Assembly: GCF_021390475.1 (NCBI RefSeq)
Contig: NZ_JAJUWS010000010.1
Span: 89,292 to 153,291, forward strand
Length of the DNA stretch: 64,000 nt
Source: Streptomyces sp. ST2-7A
GTDB taxonomy: Bacteria > Actinomycetota > Actinomycetes > Streptomycetales > Streptomycetaceae
Direction: 5' to 3'
Below are positions 8,191-15,596 of this stretch, in pieces; within the stretch, counting starts at the first letter, position 1, and every line of letters starts with the position of its first letter. Both the position numbers and the translations under genes were made by a program. The notes under the pieces are model-generated. The model had not been told where the DNA came from and ran no database searches. It worked only from the letters and a program-made list of their open reading frames with translations.

Positions 8191-9159
8191 ATGAGCGGAC
8201 CCGCCTACGAACGCATCGCCGCGACGTACCGGGAACGGATCCACGCCGGGGACCTGCGGCCCGGCGACCGACTCCCGGCCCAGCAGGCCATGATCCGCGC
8301 CCACGGCGTGGGCCGGGACACCGTGCGCCGCGCCATCGAGGTGCTGCGCGCGGAGGGCCTGCTGGAACCGGGGGTGCCGGGCCGGGCCGCCGTGGTCGCC
8401 GGTGGCTCCACCCCGGCCGAGCCACTGGAACAGCACCTCGCCCGCGCCTTCCGTGCCCATCGGGTCGTACTGGACGCCCGGGAACCGTTCCCCCGCCGAC
8501 TCAGCGAGGCACTGCTGCACCGGGCCGGCGAGATCACCCGCGCGCCCCGACCCGCGCCCGGCCCGCCCGGCCCGCCCGGCCCCAACCGGACCGACCGGGA
8601 GGCGCGCCCGCGCGCCCCGCGCCCCGAATCGATCCGCCTGCGCCTCCTCATCCCCGACCCCGCCGCGGACCTCCCCCTCCCCCACCTGGTGGGGGACCCC
8701 CGCGACCCCCGCCCGCGCCTGCGCCACCGGGGCCTGCTGCGCACCTACGCCGGCCACATCGAGGACACCCTGTTGCGGTTGAAGGACGAGGGTCTGGTCC
8801 CCGACGTGCGCGTGGAGGTCCGCGGCATGCCGCACCCACCCACCGAGGCCCACTACCTGATCAACGACACCCTGGCGCTGACCGCCCATCTCCACCCCCG
8901 ACGGACCGTCGTCACCGACCGCTCCGACGGCACGCTCATGCGGGTGCGGGAACTGCACGGCGAGGACCGGTTCTTCGTCACGGTCCGCGACCGCCGGGCG
9001 GGTCCGGTGGAAGAGGAGTTGTACGGCGGGATGTCGCACTCCTTCGAGGCGTACTGGCAGGAGGGGCGGGACGTGTTCGGCGAGGGCGGCGGGGACCGGA
9101 TCCCCGAGCCGCGCCCGGGAGGCGGCACGACCCACGGCCCCGTCCGCCCCCCGTACTGA
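8191..9159 (+). CDS. GntR-family transcriptional regulator
   Basis: A 322-residue protein. Residues 1-70 form a GntR winged helix-turn-helix: AATYRERIHAGDLRPGDRLP, then VGRDTVRRAIEVLRAEGLL. After a Pro/Arg-rich linker (about 115-150) comes a ~150-residue effector region that does not look like UTRA, FCD or aminotransferase domains; it contains RHRGLLRTYAGHIEDTLL and a pair of short strands with FFVTVRDRRAGPVEEELYGG. Similar Streptomyces proteins exist as stand-alone regulators of unknown ligand. No target operon is adjacent and no metabolic gene is co-directional within 400 bp, so the regulon is unknown. Confidence 0.8.
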   Translation: MSGPAYERIAATYRERIHAGDLRPGDRLPAQQAMIRAHGVGRDTVRRAIEVLRAEGLLEPGVPGRAAVVAGGSTPAEPLEQHLARAFRAHRVVLDAREPFPRRLSEALLHRAGEITRAPRPAPGPPGPPGPNRTDREARPRAPRPESIRLRLLIPDPAADLPLPHLVGDPRDPRPRLRHRGLLRTYAGHIEDTLLRLKDEGLVPDVRVEVRGMPHPPTEAHYLINDTLALTAHLHPRRTVVTDRSDGTLMRVRELHGEDRFFVTVRDRRAGPVEEELYGGMSHSFEAYWQEGRDVFGEGGGDRIPEPRPGGGTTHGPVRPPY

Positions 9160-9481
9160 CCCGGAAGCGGGGATGCGCGGAACCGTCCCCGCCGCCGGGG
9201 CGCGGAGGACCACCCGACGGTCGCCGGCGCCCCGGAGACCGCCGAGGGGAGGAGTGACCGTCCACGGGCCGCCGGCCTTCCGGGAACCACCGGGCCGGGG
9301 CCCGCGGACCGCCGGACACTCCCGAGCCCGGCGCCGTGAAACCACCGGGGCACCGGGGCACCGGGGCCCATCGGGTCGGGAGCCCCCGAGACCACCCCCG
9401 AACCACCGGAACCACCCCGGAGCCGCCCCGCCCGGGCCCGCGACGGCCCCGGGCGGGACCCCTCGAAGCGATTCGACCCCG

Positions 9482-9503
9482 TTCGTACCCATTCAGGTAC
9501 GAA
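9482..9503. promoter_or_regulatory. Perfect dyad upstream of the DUF1540 gene, candidate operator
   Basis: Arms TTCGTACC and GGTACGAA are separated by 6 nt. A second small dyad, TCGAA-GCGA-TTCGA, lies just upstream at 9463-9476. Both sit in the 480-bp gene-free region before the DUF1540 gene and are AT-richer than the surroundings. Confidence 0.5.
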
Positions 9504-9567
9504 GATCCCCTTCGGCCGTGTTCCGCCGGCGGCGGACGACCCGGGCGCCGATACTCGATCAAGGGGG

Positions 9568-9589
9568 TCCCGACCCAGCGGGGTCGGGA
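9568..9589 (+). promoter_or_regulatory. Stem-loop in the DUF1540 leader
   Basis: A 9-bp perfect stem TCCCGACCC/GGGTCGGGA with an AGCG tetraloop ends 50 nt before the start codon. It could be an mRNA structure or a protein site; the remainder of 9160-9638 shows no gene. Confidence 0.4.
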
Positions 9590-9638
9590 ACCGAGCCGGC
9601 TTCCACTCGGAAGACCAGAACGCCCCGGAGGATCTCCC

Positions 9639-9932
9639 ATGGCCCTGCAGATGCTTCCCCTGATCAGCGAGTGCACCGCGGCGAGCTGTGCCTTCAACAC
9701 CGAGCACTCCTGCCACGCCCCCGCCATCACCGTCGGTAACGTCCAGGACCCCTTGTGCGACACCTATCTGACCGCCTCCGACAAGGGTGGCGACCCCTCC
9801 TCCACCGGCCGGGTCGGCGCCTGCAAGATGGCCGACTGTCGGCACAACGACCACTTCGAGTGCCACGCCCCGGGCATCTCCGTGGGCTACCAGGACGACA
9901 AGGTGGACTGCCTGACCTACGCCACCGCCTGA
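9639..9932 (+). CDS. DUF1540 Cys-rich protein, two tandem domains
   Basis: A 97-residue protein made of two DUF1540 repeats, each with four Cys in the pattern C-x4/5-C-x7-C-...-C: residues 12-43 and about 64-94. The two share the segment CHAPAITVG / CHAPGISVG. The Cys arrangement implies a small metal-binding (probably zinc) module. DUF1540 proteins occur widely in actinobacteria and spore-forming Firmicutes; the function is unknown. The start is supported by GGAGG 8 nt upstream. It is followed by a strong hairpin terminator, so the unit is monocistronic. Confidence 0.85.
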   Translation: MALQMLPLISECTAASCAFNTEHSCHAPAITVGNVQDPLCDTYLTASDKGGDPSSTGRVGACKMADCRHNDHFECHAPGISVGYQDDKVDCLTYATA

Positions 9933-9965
9933 TCCGCCGTCGGGCCCGGCCCGCCGTCGCCCCGA

Positions 9966-10002
9966 CGCCGGCCGTCCCGCCCCACCGGCGGGACGGCCGG
10001 CG
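9966..10002 (+). terminator. Terminator of the DUF1540 gene
   Basis: A perfect 16-bp GC-rich stem (9966-9981 with 9987-10002) and a CCACC loop, 34 bp after the stop codon. Confidence 0.8.
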
Positions 10003-10008
10003 CGCGTC

Positions 10009-10164
10009 CGACCGGGTCGCGCCCGCCCGCGCGGAGGCGGGTGTGTTTGCCTGCCACCAGTTCCCGACTCGACAACGTCGCGCCCGCGCGGGAGCGGGTG
10101 TTGAGACCATCCCCGTCCGGTCCGGCGACCGGGTCGCGCCCGCCCGCGCGGGGGCGGGCGCCAC
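10009..10164. repeat. Three degenerate CRISPR-like repeats (type I-E-like), no cas genes
   Basis: Three units begin at 10016, 10077 and 10133, each opening with GTCGCGCCCG and followed by a GC stem and GCGGG(T/C)G. The middle unit is 29 nt with the appearance of actinobacterial I-E repeats. The first interval is 61 bp, the standard I-E period, but the second is 56 bp. Units 1 and 3 also share a CGACCGG prefix and a 3-4 nt insertion. No cas gene or leader is present. This may be a decayed array or simply a GC-rich direct-repeat cluster. The rest of 9933-10525 has no gene. Confidence 0.35.
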
Positions 10165-10440
10165 GGGCCCCGCGAGCACGGCCGTCCCCCCGGACGGCCC
10201 GGCCGAGCCGGAAGGCGGGACCGTCCGACCGACGCACGCGCAGAGGACCTCCGGCCGCTCCGACGGGCCCTCGACGCCCGACGCACCCGTCCGTCCCGAC
10301 GCCCGGCGGACCGACGCACGCGCCCGTCGCGTCATCGACGTTCACCTCCCGGGGTGACCCCGGGATGTCCCCCACCCGCCCCGCGATCGCACGCCCCGAT
10401 CTCCCCTCGCCGGTCCGCCGGGGGTTCGGGGAGACCCCTT

Positions 10441-10446
10441 AGGCTT
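10441..10446 (+). promoter_or_regulatory. -10 element upstream of the ankyrin gene
   Basis: TAGGCT lies about 80 nt before the ATG at 10526, which would give a leadered mRNA. This fits the ribosome-binding site GAAAGAGG in front of that start. Confidence 0.35.
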
Positions 10447-10525
10447 GCCCCGGGACGCGCGACCGACCGGCCGCCCCCGCACGGCGCGCGGCGGCCGCCG
10501 CCCGGACGACGAAAGAGGCACCCCC

Positions 10526-10945
10526 ATGACCGGCCCGGTTCCGGAGAGCCACGAGCCCGCCCACGACCCGGAGGTCCTGCAGCTCGCGGCGAAGGTCTTC
10601 GAACTGGCCCGCAACGGGGACACCGACACGGTGGCCGCCTACGTCGACGCCGGGGTGCCGCCGAACCTCTGCAACGAGAAGGGCGACACCCTCCTCATGC
10701 TCGCCGCCTACCACGGCCACCCGACCACCGTGCGGGTGCTGCTGGAGCGCGGGGCCGACCCGGGGCGGGCCAACGATCGGGGCCAGACCCCCATGGCGGG
10801 CGCCGTGTTCAAGGGGGAGGAGGAGGTCGTGCGGGTGCTGTTGGAGGCGGGCGCCGATCCGGCCGCCGGACAGCCCTCCGCGATCGAGACGGCCCGGATG
10901 TTCGCCAAGACCGATCTGCTGCTGCTCTTCGGCACCGACTCCTGA
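10526..10945 (+). CDS. Small ankyrin-repeat protein
   Basis: A 139-residue cytosolic protein with two complete ankyrin repeats: residues ~52-79 (GDTLLMLAAYHGHPTTVRVL, ending LLERGADP) and ~85-112 (GQTPMAGAVFKGEEEVVRVL, ending LLEAGADP), flanked by capping half-repeats. Such proteins bind partner proteins; the related ankB/AnkA genes in other bacteria are associated with catalase, but no catalase gene is here. The start is preceded by GAAAGAGG. It is convergent with hemC, 34 bp apart. Confidence 0.87.
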   Translation: MTGPVPESHEPAHDPEVLQLAAKVFELARNGDTDTVAAYVDAGVPPNLCNEKGDTLLMLAAYHGHPTTVRVLLERGADPGRANDRGQTPMAGAVFKGEEEVVRVLLEAGADPAAGQPSAIETARMFAKTDLLLLFGTDS

Positions 10946-10979
10946 TCCACCCCGACCGGGGCATCCGGCCGGTGTGCGG

Positions 10980-11915
10980 TCAGTGCGTGATGCCGTCGAT
11001 CAGGTCCCGGGCGCCCTGCCGCAGCAGCGCCACCGCCACCGAGGTGCCCAGCGTCGCCGGGTCCAGCCGGCCGGCCTCCTCCGAGGCGGAGAGCGTCACC
11101 TTGCCGTCGGGGCTGAACACCATCGCGCTCAGCGACAGTTCGCCCTCCGCGTCGGTTCGCGCCCAGCCGGCGATCGGGCTGTTGCAGTGCCCCTGGAGAA
11201 CGTGCAGCAGTGTCCGCTCCGCCGTGGTCTCCCGGTGGGTGGCGGGGTGGTTGAGGTCGCTCACCACGTCGATGAGGTCGCTGTCGTCCTCCCGGCACTG
11301 CAGGGCCAGCACACCCGCGCCGATCGGCGGCATCATCTCCTCGGTGGAGAGCACCCGGGTGATCACGTCGGGGCGCCCGATCCGTTCCAGGCCGGAGACG
11401 GCCAGCAGCAGGGCGTCGGCCTCGCCCGCCGCCAACTTCTCCAGTCGCCGGTTGGCGTTGCCGCGCATCGGCACGCACTCCAGATGCGGGTGGGCGGCGG
11501 ACAGTTGCGCGACCCGGCGCACGGAGGAGGTGCCGATCCGGGAGCCCGGCGGGAGGTCTGCGAGGTCGAGACCGCCGGGGTGGATGAGTGCGTCGCGGAC
11601 ATCGTCCCGCTCCAGGAACGCCGCGAAGGTCGTTCCCGCCGGCAGCGGCCGGTCGGCGGGGATGTCCTTGACGCAGTGCACCGCCAGGTCGGCCTCACCG
11701 GCGAGCAGGGCCGCGTCCACCTCCTTGGTGAACGCCCCCTTCCCCTCCACCAACGACAGGTCCCCCATCCACCGGTCCCCGGTGGTGCGCACCGGCACCA
11801 CCTCGGTGCGGATGCCGGGGCGCGCGGCGGCCAACTCGGCACGGACACGCTCCACCTGGGCCAACGCCATGGGCGAATCGCGGGAGACGATGCGGATCAG
11901 CTCGGGAGCGGACAT
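10980..11915 (-). CDS. hemC: Hydroxymethylbilane synthase (porphobilinogen deaminase), stand-alone copy
   Basis: A 311-residue enzyme joining four porphobilinogens into hydroxymethylbilane in tetrapyrrole synthesis. Visible are [12 protein letters not shown] near residue 10, the catalytic Asp D84 in VHCVKDIP (usual form VHSxKD), GTSSVRR near 129, [11 protein letters not shown] near 151 and the dipyrromethane-attaching Cys C244 in [11 protein letters not shown]. All key residues are present. The gene is not in a hemACDB cluster, so it may be the second hemC (hemC2) that several Streptomyces carry. The start is supported by a leaderless promoter (minus-strand TATCGT 7 nt upstream). Confidence 0.9.
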   Translation of the reverse strand: MSAPELIRIVSRDSPMALAQVERVRAELAAARPGIRTEVVPVRTTGDRWMGDLSLVEGKGAFTKEVDAALLAGEADLAVHCVKDIPADRPLPAGTTFAAFLERDDVRDALIHPGGLDLADLPPGSRIGTSSVRRVAQLSAAHPHLECVPMRGNANRRLEKLAAGEADALLLAVSGLERIGRPDVITRVLSTEEMMPPIGAGVLALQCREDDSDLIDVVSDLNHPATHRETTAERTLLHVLQGHCNSPIAGWARTDAEGELSLSAMVFSPDGKVTLSASEEAGRLDPATLGTSVAVALLRQGARDLIDGITH

Positions 11916-11922
11916 GCCGGCC

Positions 11923-11928
11923 ACGATA
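11923..11928 (-). promoter_or_regulatory. -10 element of leaderless hemC promoter
   Basis: On the minus strand TATCGT lies 7 nt before the hemC ATG at 11915. No ribosome-binding site is present. Confidence 0.5.
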
Positions 11929-11968
11929 GTCCCCCCGCACCCCTCCCCCGCTCTCCCGGCGTGCGGTC

Positions 11969-12020
11969 CCGGACCACCCCTGCCTCCGAGGCACTTCTCC
12001 CGAAGGCAGGGGTGGTCCGG
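11969..12020. terminator. Long inverted repeat upstream of hemC
   Basis: Perfect 17-bp arms (11969-11985 and 12004-12020) surround an 18-nt loop. It lies between hemC and the broken peptidoglycan-binding gene and could end transcription arriving from the latter. It could also be a remnant of an insertion end, since it marks the edge of the accessory patch. Confidence 0.55.
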
Positions 12021-12079
12021 AGCCGTTCGGTCCGGCGCCCGGGCCGATCTCCCGGTCGGGCGCCCGGACCACCGGCGCG

Positions 12080-12250
12080 TCAGCGGAGGTACCTCCGGGT
12101 TCGGGGTCCCACGATGCCATCCATCCCGCCGGCGCCGAAGTGTTGACGCTGGAAGGAGCGGACGGCCGGGTCGGTGGCGGGCCCAAGAACTCCATCCACC
12201 GTGAGCCGGGCGTTGAGACGATGATGGAGCAGAGCCCGAATCTCTCGGCC
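12080..12250 (-). pseudogene. C-terminal fragment of a peptidoglycan-binding (PG_binding_1) protein
   Basis: The frame ending at TGA 12080-12082 encodes ~56 residues of a PG_binding_1 domain. It has the two repeated signatures [19 protein letters not shown] and [14 protein letters not shown], with a typical [14 protein letters not shown] start. There is no start codon or catalytic domain; the upstream part is replaced at ~12250 by the transposase fragment in another frame. It appears to be the 3' end of a cell-wall hydrolase or endolysin-like gene cut by an insertion and deletion. Confidence 0.7.
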
Positions 12251-12255
12251 TGCGG

Positions 12256-12540
12256 ATACGCGCCGATCGCCGCGTCCGGCGCGTCACCGTCCACACGCCG
12301 TGGCAGGCGGCGCACGGTTGCGGCGTGCGGCACCGGTCGCAGGCCGGTGAGCGGATCGGCCGCGAAGCCGAAGACACCCGGCACATGCTGCGGGGCATCC
12401 GTGGTCCACTCACTGATCGCGATGAGCGAGCGGGCCCCGGTCAGTACCGTCGAGGCGGCCGCGTACAGCAACTCCACCGCCGGATACCGCCGTCCCCGCA
12501 CATCACGGGGATCGGCACCGGTGAGCAGCGGAACTCAATG
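12256..12540 (-). pseudogene. ISAs1-family transposase, N-terminal fragment
   Basis: In the minus frame, residues matching the DDE_Tnp_1-associated N-terminus of ISAs1-type transposases are readable: DPRDVRGRRYPAVELL, then [19 protein letters not shown], and [20 protein letters not shown]. The match ends at 12256 and the whole DDE catalytic domain is missing. The sequence continues directly into the peptidoglycan-binding fragment in a different frame. This is a dead remnant. Confidence 0.7.
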
Positions 12541-12701
12541 TGATCCGGCTGACAGTCCCTCGAATCGGCGCTTGGGTATGCAGTAGCCTCACTCCGGCTG
12601 CTGTTCTCCTGAAAACGCCCGGCCCCACGTCGGAGGAGTTTCCGCGGAATAGTCGCAGCTCCAATGGCAACACTCTCTCAGGACAAGGGGCCAAGTAATT
12701 C
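12541..12701. other. Short AT-richer upstream region of the alpha/beta-hydrolase gene
   Basis: About 160 bp with visibly lower GC than the window average, e.g. CTGAAAACG and GGAATAGTCG. It must contain the promoter of the 12702 gene, but no confident -10/-35 pair was identified. AAGGGG near 12686 is the only ribosome-binding candidate. Confidence 0.4.
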
Positions 12702-14537
12702 ATGGAATCCAGCCACGTACACCCGGCGAATCCACAGGCCGCGGAAACCCTCCCACAGACGTCGGAAAACTACAGGAATGCGACGATTCGCCGCCCCGAG
12801 GTGCGTATCGAGAAGTGGGGCAAATGGGAGATCGAGTACGAGTTCACGCCCGCGTCGGGCGACCATGGAAACCTTCTCGTCGTTTTCTCCTCCGTAGGCT
12901 CGAAGTACGGATTCGGAAAAGCCCTCTCAGGCGTCCAGTGCAACGTCCTGCGGATACGTGACCGGTTCGACGGAGGAACGTCCTATTACGTGTGCCGGGA
13001 CATGGACTTCTCCGTTTCCGACGCGGTCGAGGAGCTGATCTCCGCCTACGCGGAGAAGCTGGGCCTGTCGCGTGACGCGGTAGTTCTCGCCGGGTCCTCC
13101 AAGGGAGGCAGCGCCGCGATCTTCTACGGCCTGAAGTACGGCTACCGGAACATCGTCGCCTCAACCCCGCAGTACTTCATCGGCAGTTACTCGCATGGGC
13201 ACGGAGTCCTCGGCGCGTACGTTCTCGGCGAGGGAGAGCCCCGGGAGAATGTGGACACACTCGACGCCGTGCTGCCGACACTGCTGGCCGAGGACGAGGA
13301 CCATGACCGCAACATCTACCTTGTCTCATCCACCCGGGACTACCAGTACGAGCAGGAAGTCGTCCACTTCCTCCCGGCCTTGCGGAAATACTCCAACTTC
13401 AACTTGGTCATGGTGGAGTCCCCCACCTTGGTCAAACACGCAGAGGTAACGCGGCAGGGCCTTTCCGCGATTCTGAGCATCATCTACGCGCTGACCGAAG
13501 GCGCCGCTCCGAGATGGGGAGAGGTCCGGATCGGCTCCAATGACGTGGACGAGCCCGCCGCGGCCACGTACCTGGCGAATCTCCGGACGCGGGACACCGC
13601 GCTGGCCGTCCTGACAGGCGCCGACCTTACACACCGGCAGGCCGGATTGACGGGTCATGCCTTCATACCCGGCGCGGCCGCTGCCACGGAGGAGTCCGGG
13701 AACGCCGGGTCGCGGGAGACCAAGCAGCTCGTTCTTGTGCGGGACAGGAAAGCCTGGATAGTCGATGCGGAAACCGTGCCGGTGGACCAGCTCTATCTCA
13801 AGTACTTCGACACCTACTTCACCGCGTACAGGGACGGCGGGTTCGCGTGCGATGCGTGGGAATTGTTCGAGTCTTTGCCCCAAGGCGTATATGACGTGTT
13901 CGCCCGGGTGATGAGCGAGAGCGAGGCCATCGACCGAAGGGTTCCCCTGGTTGCATACGAGTCGATCGACCGCCGAAGTGCCTCCCATGGCTTCGAAGTC
14001 GTACTCAAAGGCGATCAGCAGGGCGTCCGGCTGATCAAACGCAGCCTCGCGGACGGCGGTCCCGGCGGGACCGTATTCTCGCTGCAGCGCTTTCTGATGG
14101 ACGGCCAGAAGCTGCGTGTGTACGGCGTCTTCTACCTCCCCGGTCGCAACGCGGACCACAGGAACCACGCCTCGTACTACCTGACACTGCAAGGCCCGGA
14201 TACCGCCCACACCTTCGATCTCAAGCCCCTGCGGATGACCGAGAAGGTCAATCCGCATGTAGGGCCGGGTGACTTCGGCTCGTACGGATACGGGTTCTTC
14301 ACCTCACCGGACGGCAAGGGCGTCGACCTCTCCGCTCTCCCGGCGGGCACCTACACCGTCCGGGTCACGATGAGCGCCGGCGGTGCCCTGTTCTCCCACC
14401 AGGCGGGCCGCGTCGACCTGCGTCAGGACGGCGTCACGTCGAGCGCCTACGCAAACGGCACCCGGGGAGACGCCAAGACCAGCGGGCGGAGGTCTCTACG
14501 GGCCAGGCTTTGGCGCTCCTCGGAGAGCGATTCGTGA
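12702..14537 (+). CDS. Alpha/beta-hydrolase-fold protein with C-terminal beta-rich region (XcbB/CpsF- or Asp2-like), unknown function
   Basis: A 611-residue protein. Residues 30-265 form an alpha/beta-hydrolase domain: nucleophile elbow G131-S-S133-K-G135 in VVLAGSSKGGSAAIFYGLKY, probable acid D213 (SSTRDYQY) and His H246 (LVKHAEVT). This looks like hydrolase domains of capsule (XcbB/CpsF) or Asp2 proteins. Residues ~270-600 look beta-rich, with LRVYGVFYLPGR and YYLTLQG segments resembling accessory domains of Streptomyces cell-wall glycopolymer enzymes. No signal peptide. Codon use and GC are atypical for the window, and transposase remnants flank it on both sides, so it was probably acquired. 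A role in surface-polymer modification is inference. Confidence 0.6.
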   Translation: MESSHVHPANPQAAETLPQTSENYRNATIRRPEVRIEKWGKWEIEYEFTPASGDHGNLLVVFSSVGSKYGFGKALSGVQCNVLRIRDRFDGGTSYYVCRDMDFSVSDAVEELISAYAEKLGLSRDAVVLAGSSKGGSAAIFYGLKYGYRNIVASTPQYFIGSYSHGHGVLGAYVLGEGEPRENVDTLDAVLPTLLAEDEDHDRNIYLVSSTRDYQYEQEVVHFLPALRKYSNFNLVMVESPTLVKHAEVTRQGLSAILSIIYALTEGAAPRWGEVRIGSNDVDEPAAATYLANLRTRDTALAVLTGADLTHRQAGLTGHAFIPGAAAATEESGNAGSRETKQLVLVRDRKAWIVDAETVPVDQLYLKYFDTYFTAYRDGGFACDAWELFESLPQGVYDVFARVMSESEAIDRRVPLVAYESIDRRSASHGFEVVLKGDQQGVRLIKRSLADGGPGGTVFSLQRFLMDGQKLRVYGVFYLPGRNADHRNHASYYLTLQGPDTAHTFDLKPLRMTEKVNPHVGPGDFGSYGYGFFTSPDGKGVDLSALPAGTYTVRVTMSAGGALFSHQAGRVDLRQDGVTSSAYANGTRGDAKTSGRRSLRARLWRSSESDS

Positions 14538-14599
14538 CTTGATGTCCATTCTTGGGTGAAGCCGGGGCGGGGCCGCTGGCCGCGGTGCTCGGTCGACCA

Positions 14600-14765
14600 C
14601 TGCTTCCGGGTGATGGCCACGACCGGACCACCGCCCGCGCCGAGGTCTTCACCTTCATCGAGACCTTCCACAACCGCCGCCGCCTGCGCAAGCACAAGGC
14701 CTTCGGCCACCTCACCCCGGCCGGAGACCGGGCAGCGGCATCAACACGCCCTCGCGGCACAACCA
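14600..14765 (+). pseudogene. IS3-family transposase C-terminal remnant, frameshifted
   Basis: The segment RAEVFTFIETFHNRRRLRKH followed by KAFGHLTP is the end of an IS3-type integrase domain. The expected tail (QRHQHALAA) continues only in the next frame after a shift near 14728. Upstream homology decays by ~14560. It lies directly downstream of the 12702 gene. Confidence 0.65.
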
Positions 14766-14959
14766 ACGAGTGTCCAGGACCACGGGGAAACTTCACCCTG
14801 GCGGAGCCCACCGACAACGCCGCTTCCCGGCGACCCGTGGAGTGCGTCCCGAGAGCACTTCCACCAGGAGGCCGGGCCCGGATGACGACAGGTGTCGTGC
14901 AAATACGAGACCCATCGCGCCCGGGCTCCGCCATCCGGCCCGGGGCGGATGGGCACATC
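14766..14959. other. Gene-free remainder between IS3 remnant and XRE gene
   Basis: No coding frame with support and no terminator for the 12702 gene was found. Together with the IS3 remnant and the dyad at 14960 this fills 14538-15007. Confidence 0.5.
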
Positions 14960-14977
14960 TGCAAGCATCCGCTTGCA
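14960..14977. promoter_or_regulatory. Perfect dyad, candidate operator of the XRE gene
   Basis: TGCAAGC-ATCC-GCTTGCA, 7-bp perfect arms, ends 30 bp before the XRE start. It overlaps the -35 region of the presumed promoter (TTGCAA at 14974), a position suited to autoregulation. Confidence 0.55.
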
Positions 14978-14995
14978 ATTGTTAGCACGATGCCG

Positions 14996-15001
14996 CACAG
15001 T
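14996..15001 (+). promoter_or_regulatory. -10-like element of the XRE gene
   Basis: CACAGT lies 6 nt before the ATG at 15008 and 16 nt after TTGCAA. The spacing favours a leaderless start at 15008 over the in-frame ATG at 14990. Confidence 0.4.
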
Positions 15002-15007
15002 GGGGGC

Positions 15008-15442
15008 ATGGGATCGTTCGAGGGCGGTGGACTGGGGGCTTTCCTGCGGGAGCAGCGCCGGCAGGCGAAGTTGTCGCTGCGTCAACTCGCCGACGCGGCC
15101 GGTGTCTCCAACCCCTACCTCAGCCAGATCGAGCGCGGACTGCGCAAGCCGAGCGCCGAGATCCTCCAACAGATCGCCAAGGGGCTGGAGATCTCGGCGG
15201 AGACGCTGTACGTCCGTGCCGGGATTCTCGACGAGCGGGGCCACGACGGGGCGGACCCACCCGATTCCGGGGAATCCGGCGTGCGGACGGCGGTGTTGGC
15301 CGATCCCGGGCTCACCGACGAGCAGAAGCAGGCGCTGCTGCGCATCCACGAGGCGTTCCGCCACGAGAATGCCGCCGGCGCCGGCGGGGAGAAGCCCGAC
15401 ACCGGGTCCTCACCCACCGAACCCCCCGTCACGGGAAGTTGA
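15008..15442 (+). CDS. XRE-family helix-turn-helix regulator
   Basis: A 144-residue protein with an N-terminal HTH_3 domain: LGAFLREQRRQAKLSLRQLA, then VSNPYLSQIERGLRKPS, residues ~8-62. A short helix (LTDEQKQALLRIHEAFRHE) and a disordered tail follow. This size and layout are common in Streptomyces, usually next to a gene for a coiled-coil HBHA-like protein, as here, 154 bp downstream. It probably represses its own promoter through the 14960 dyad. The ligand or partner is unknown. Confidence 0.85.
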   Translation: MGSFEGGGLGAFLREQRRQAKLSLRQLADAAGVSNPYLSQIERGLRKPSAEILQQIAKGLEISAETLYVRAGILDERGHDGADPPDSGESGVRTAVLADPGLTDEQKQALLRIHEAFRHENAAGAGGEKPDTGSSPTEPPVTGS

Positions 15443-15596
15443 GGGGGCGAGGGGCCCGGGTCGTCGGCACCGCCGGCGGGCCCGTCACCGGGGCCGGGGC
15501 GGGAACCGTCCCCGCCGGGGACGCGGGCACGGCGACGAGCACGACGACATGAACGAACACCAGCACGATCACGATGAGGACGTTCCGGGAGGAACC

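Noticed and set aside
10009..10164. Calling this a confirmed CRISPR array
   Set aside because: Only three units, unequal spacing (61 and 56 bp), internal insertions in units 1 and 3, no leader and no cas genes. It is reported only as a repeat with low confidence.
12984..13630. TTA triplets inside the alpha/beta-hydrolase gene
   Set aside because: The triplets at about 12986 and 13627 are out of frame with the gene, so bldA dependence is not indicated.
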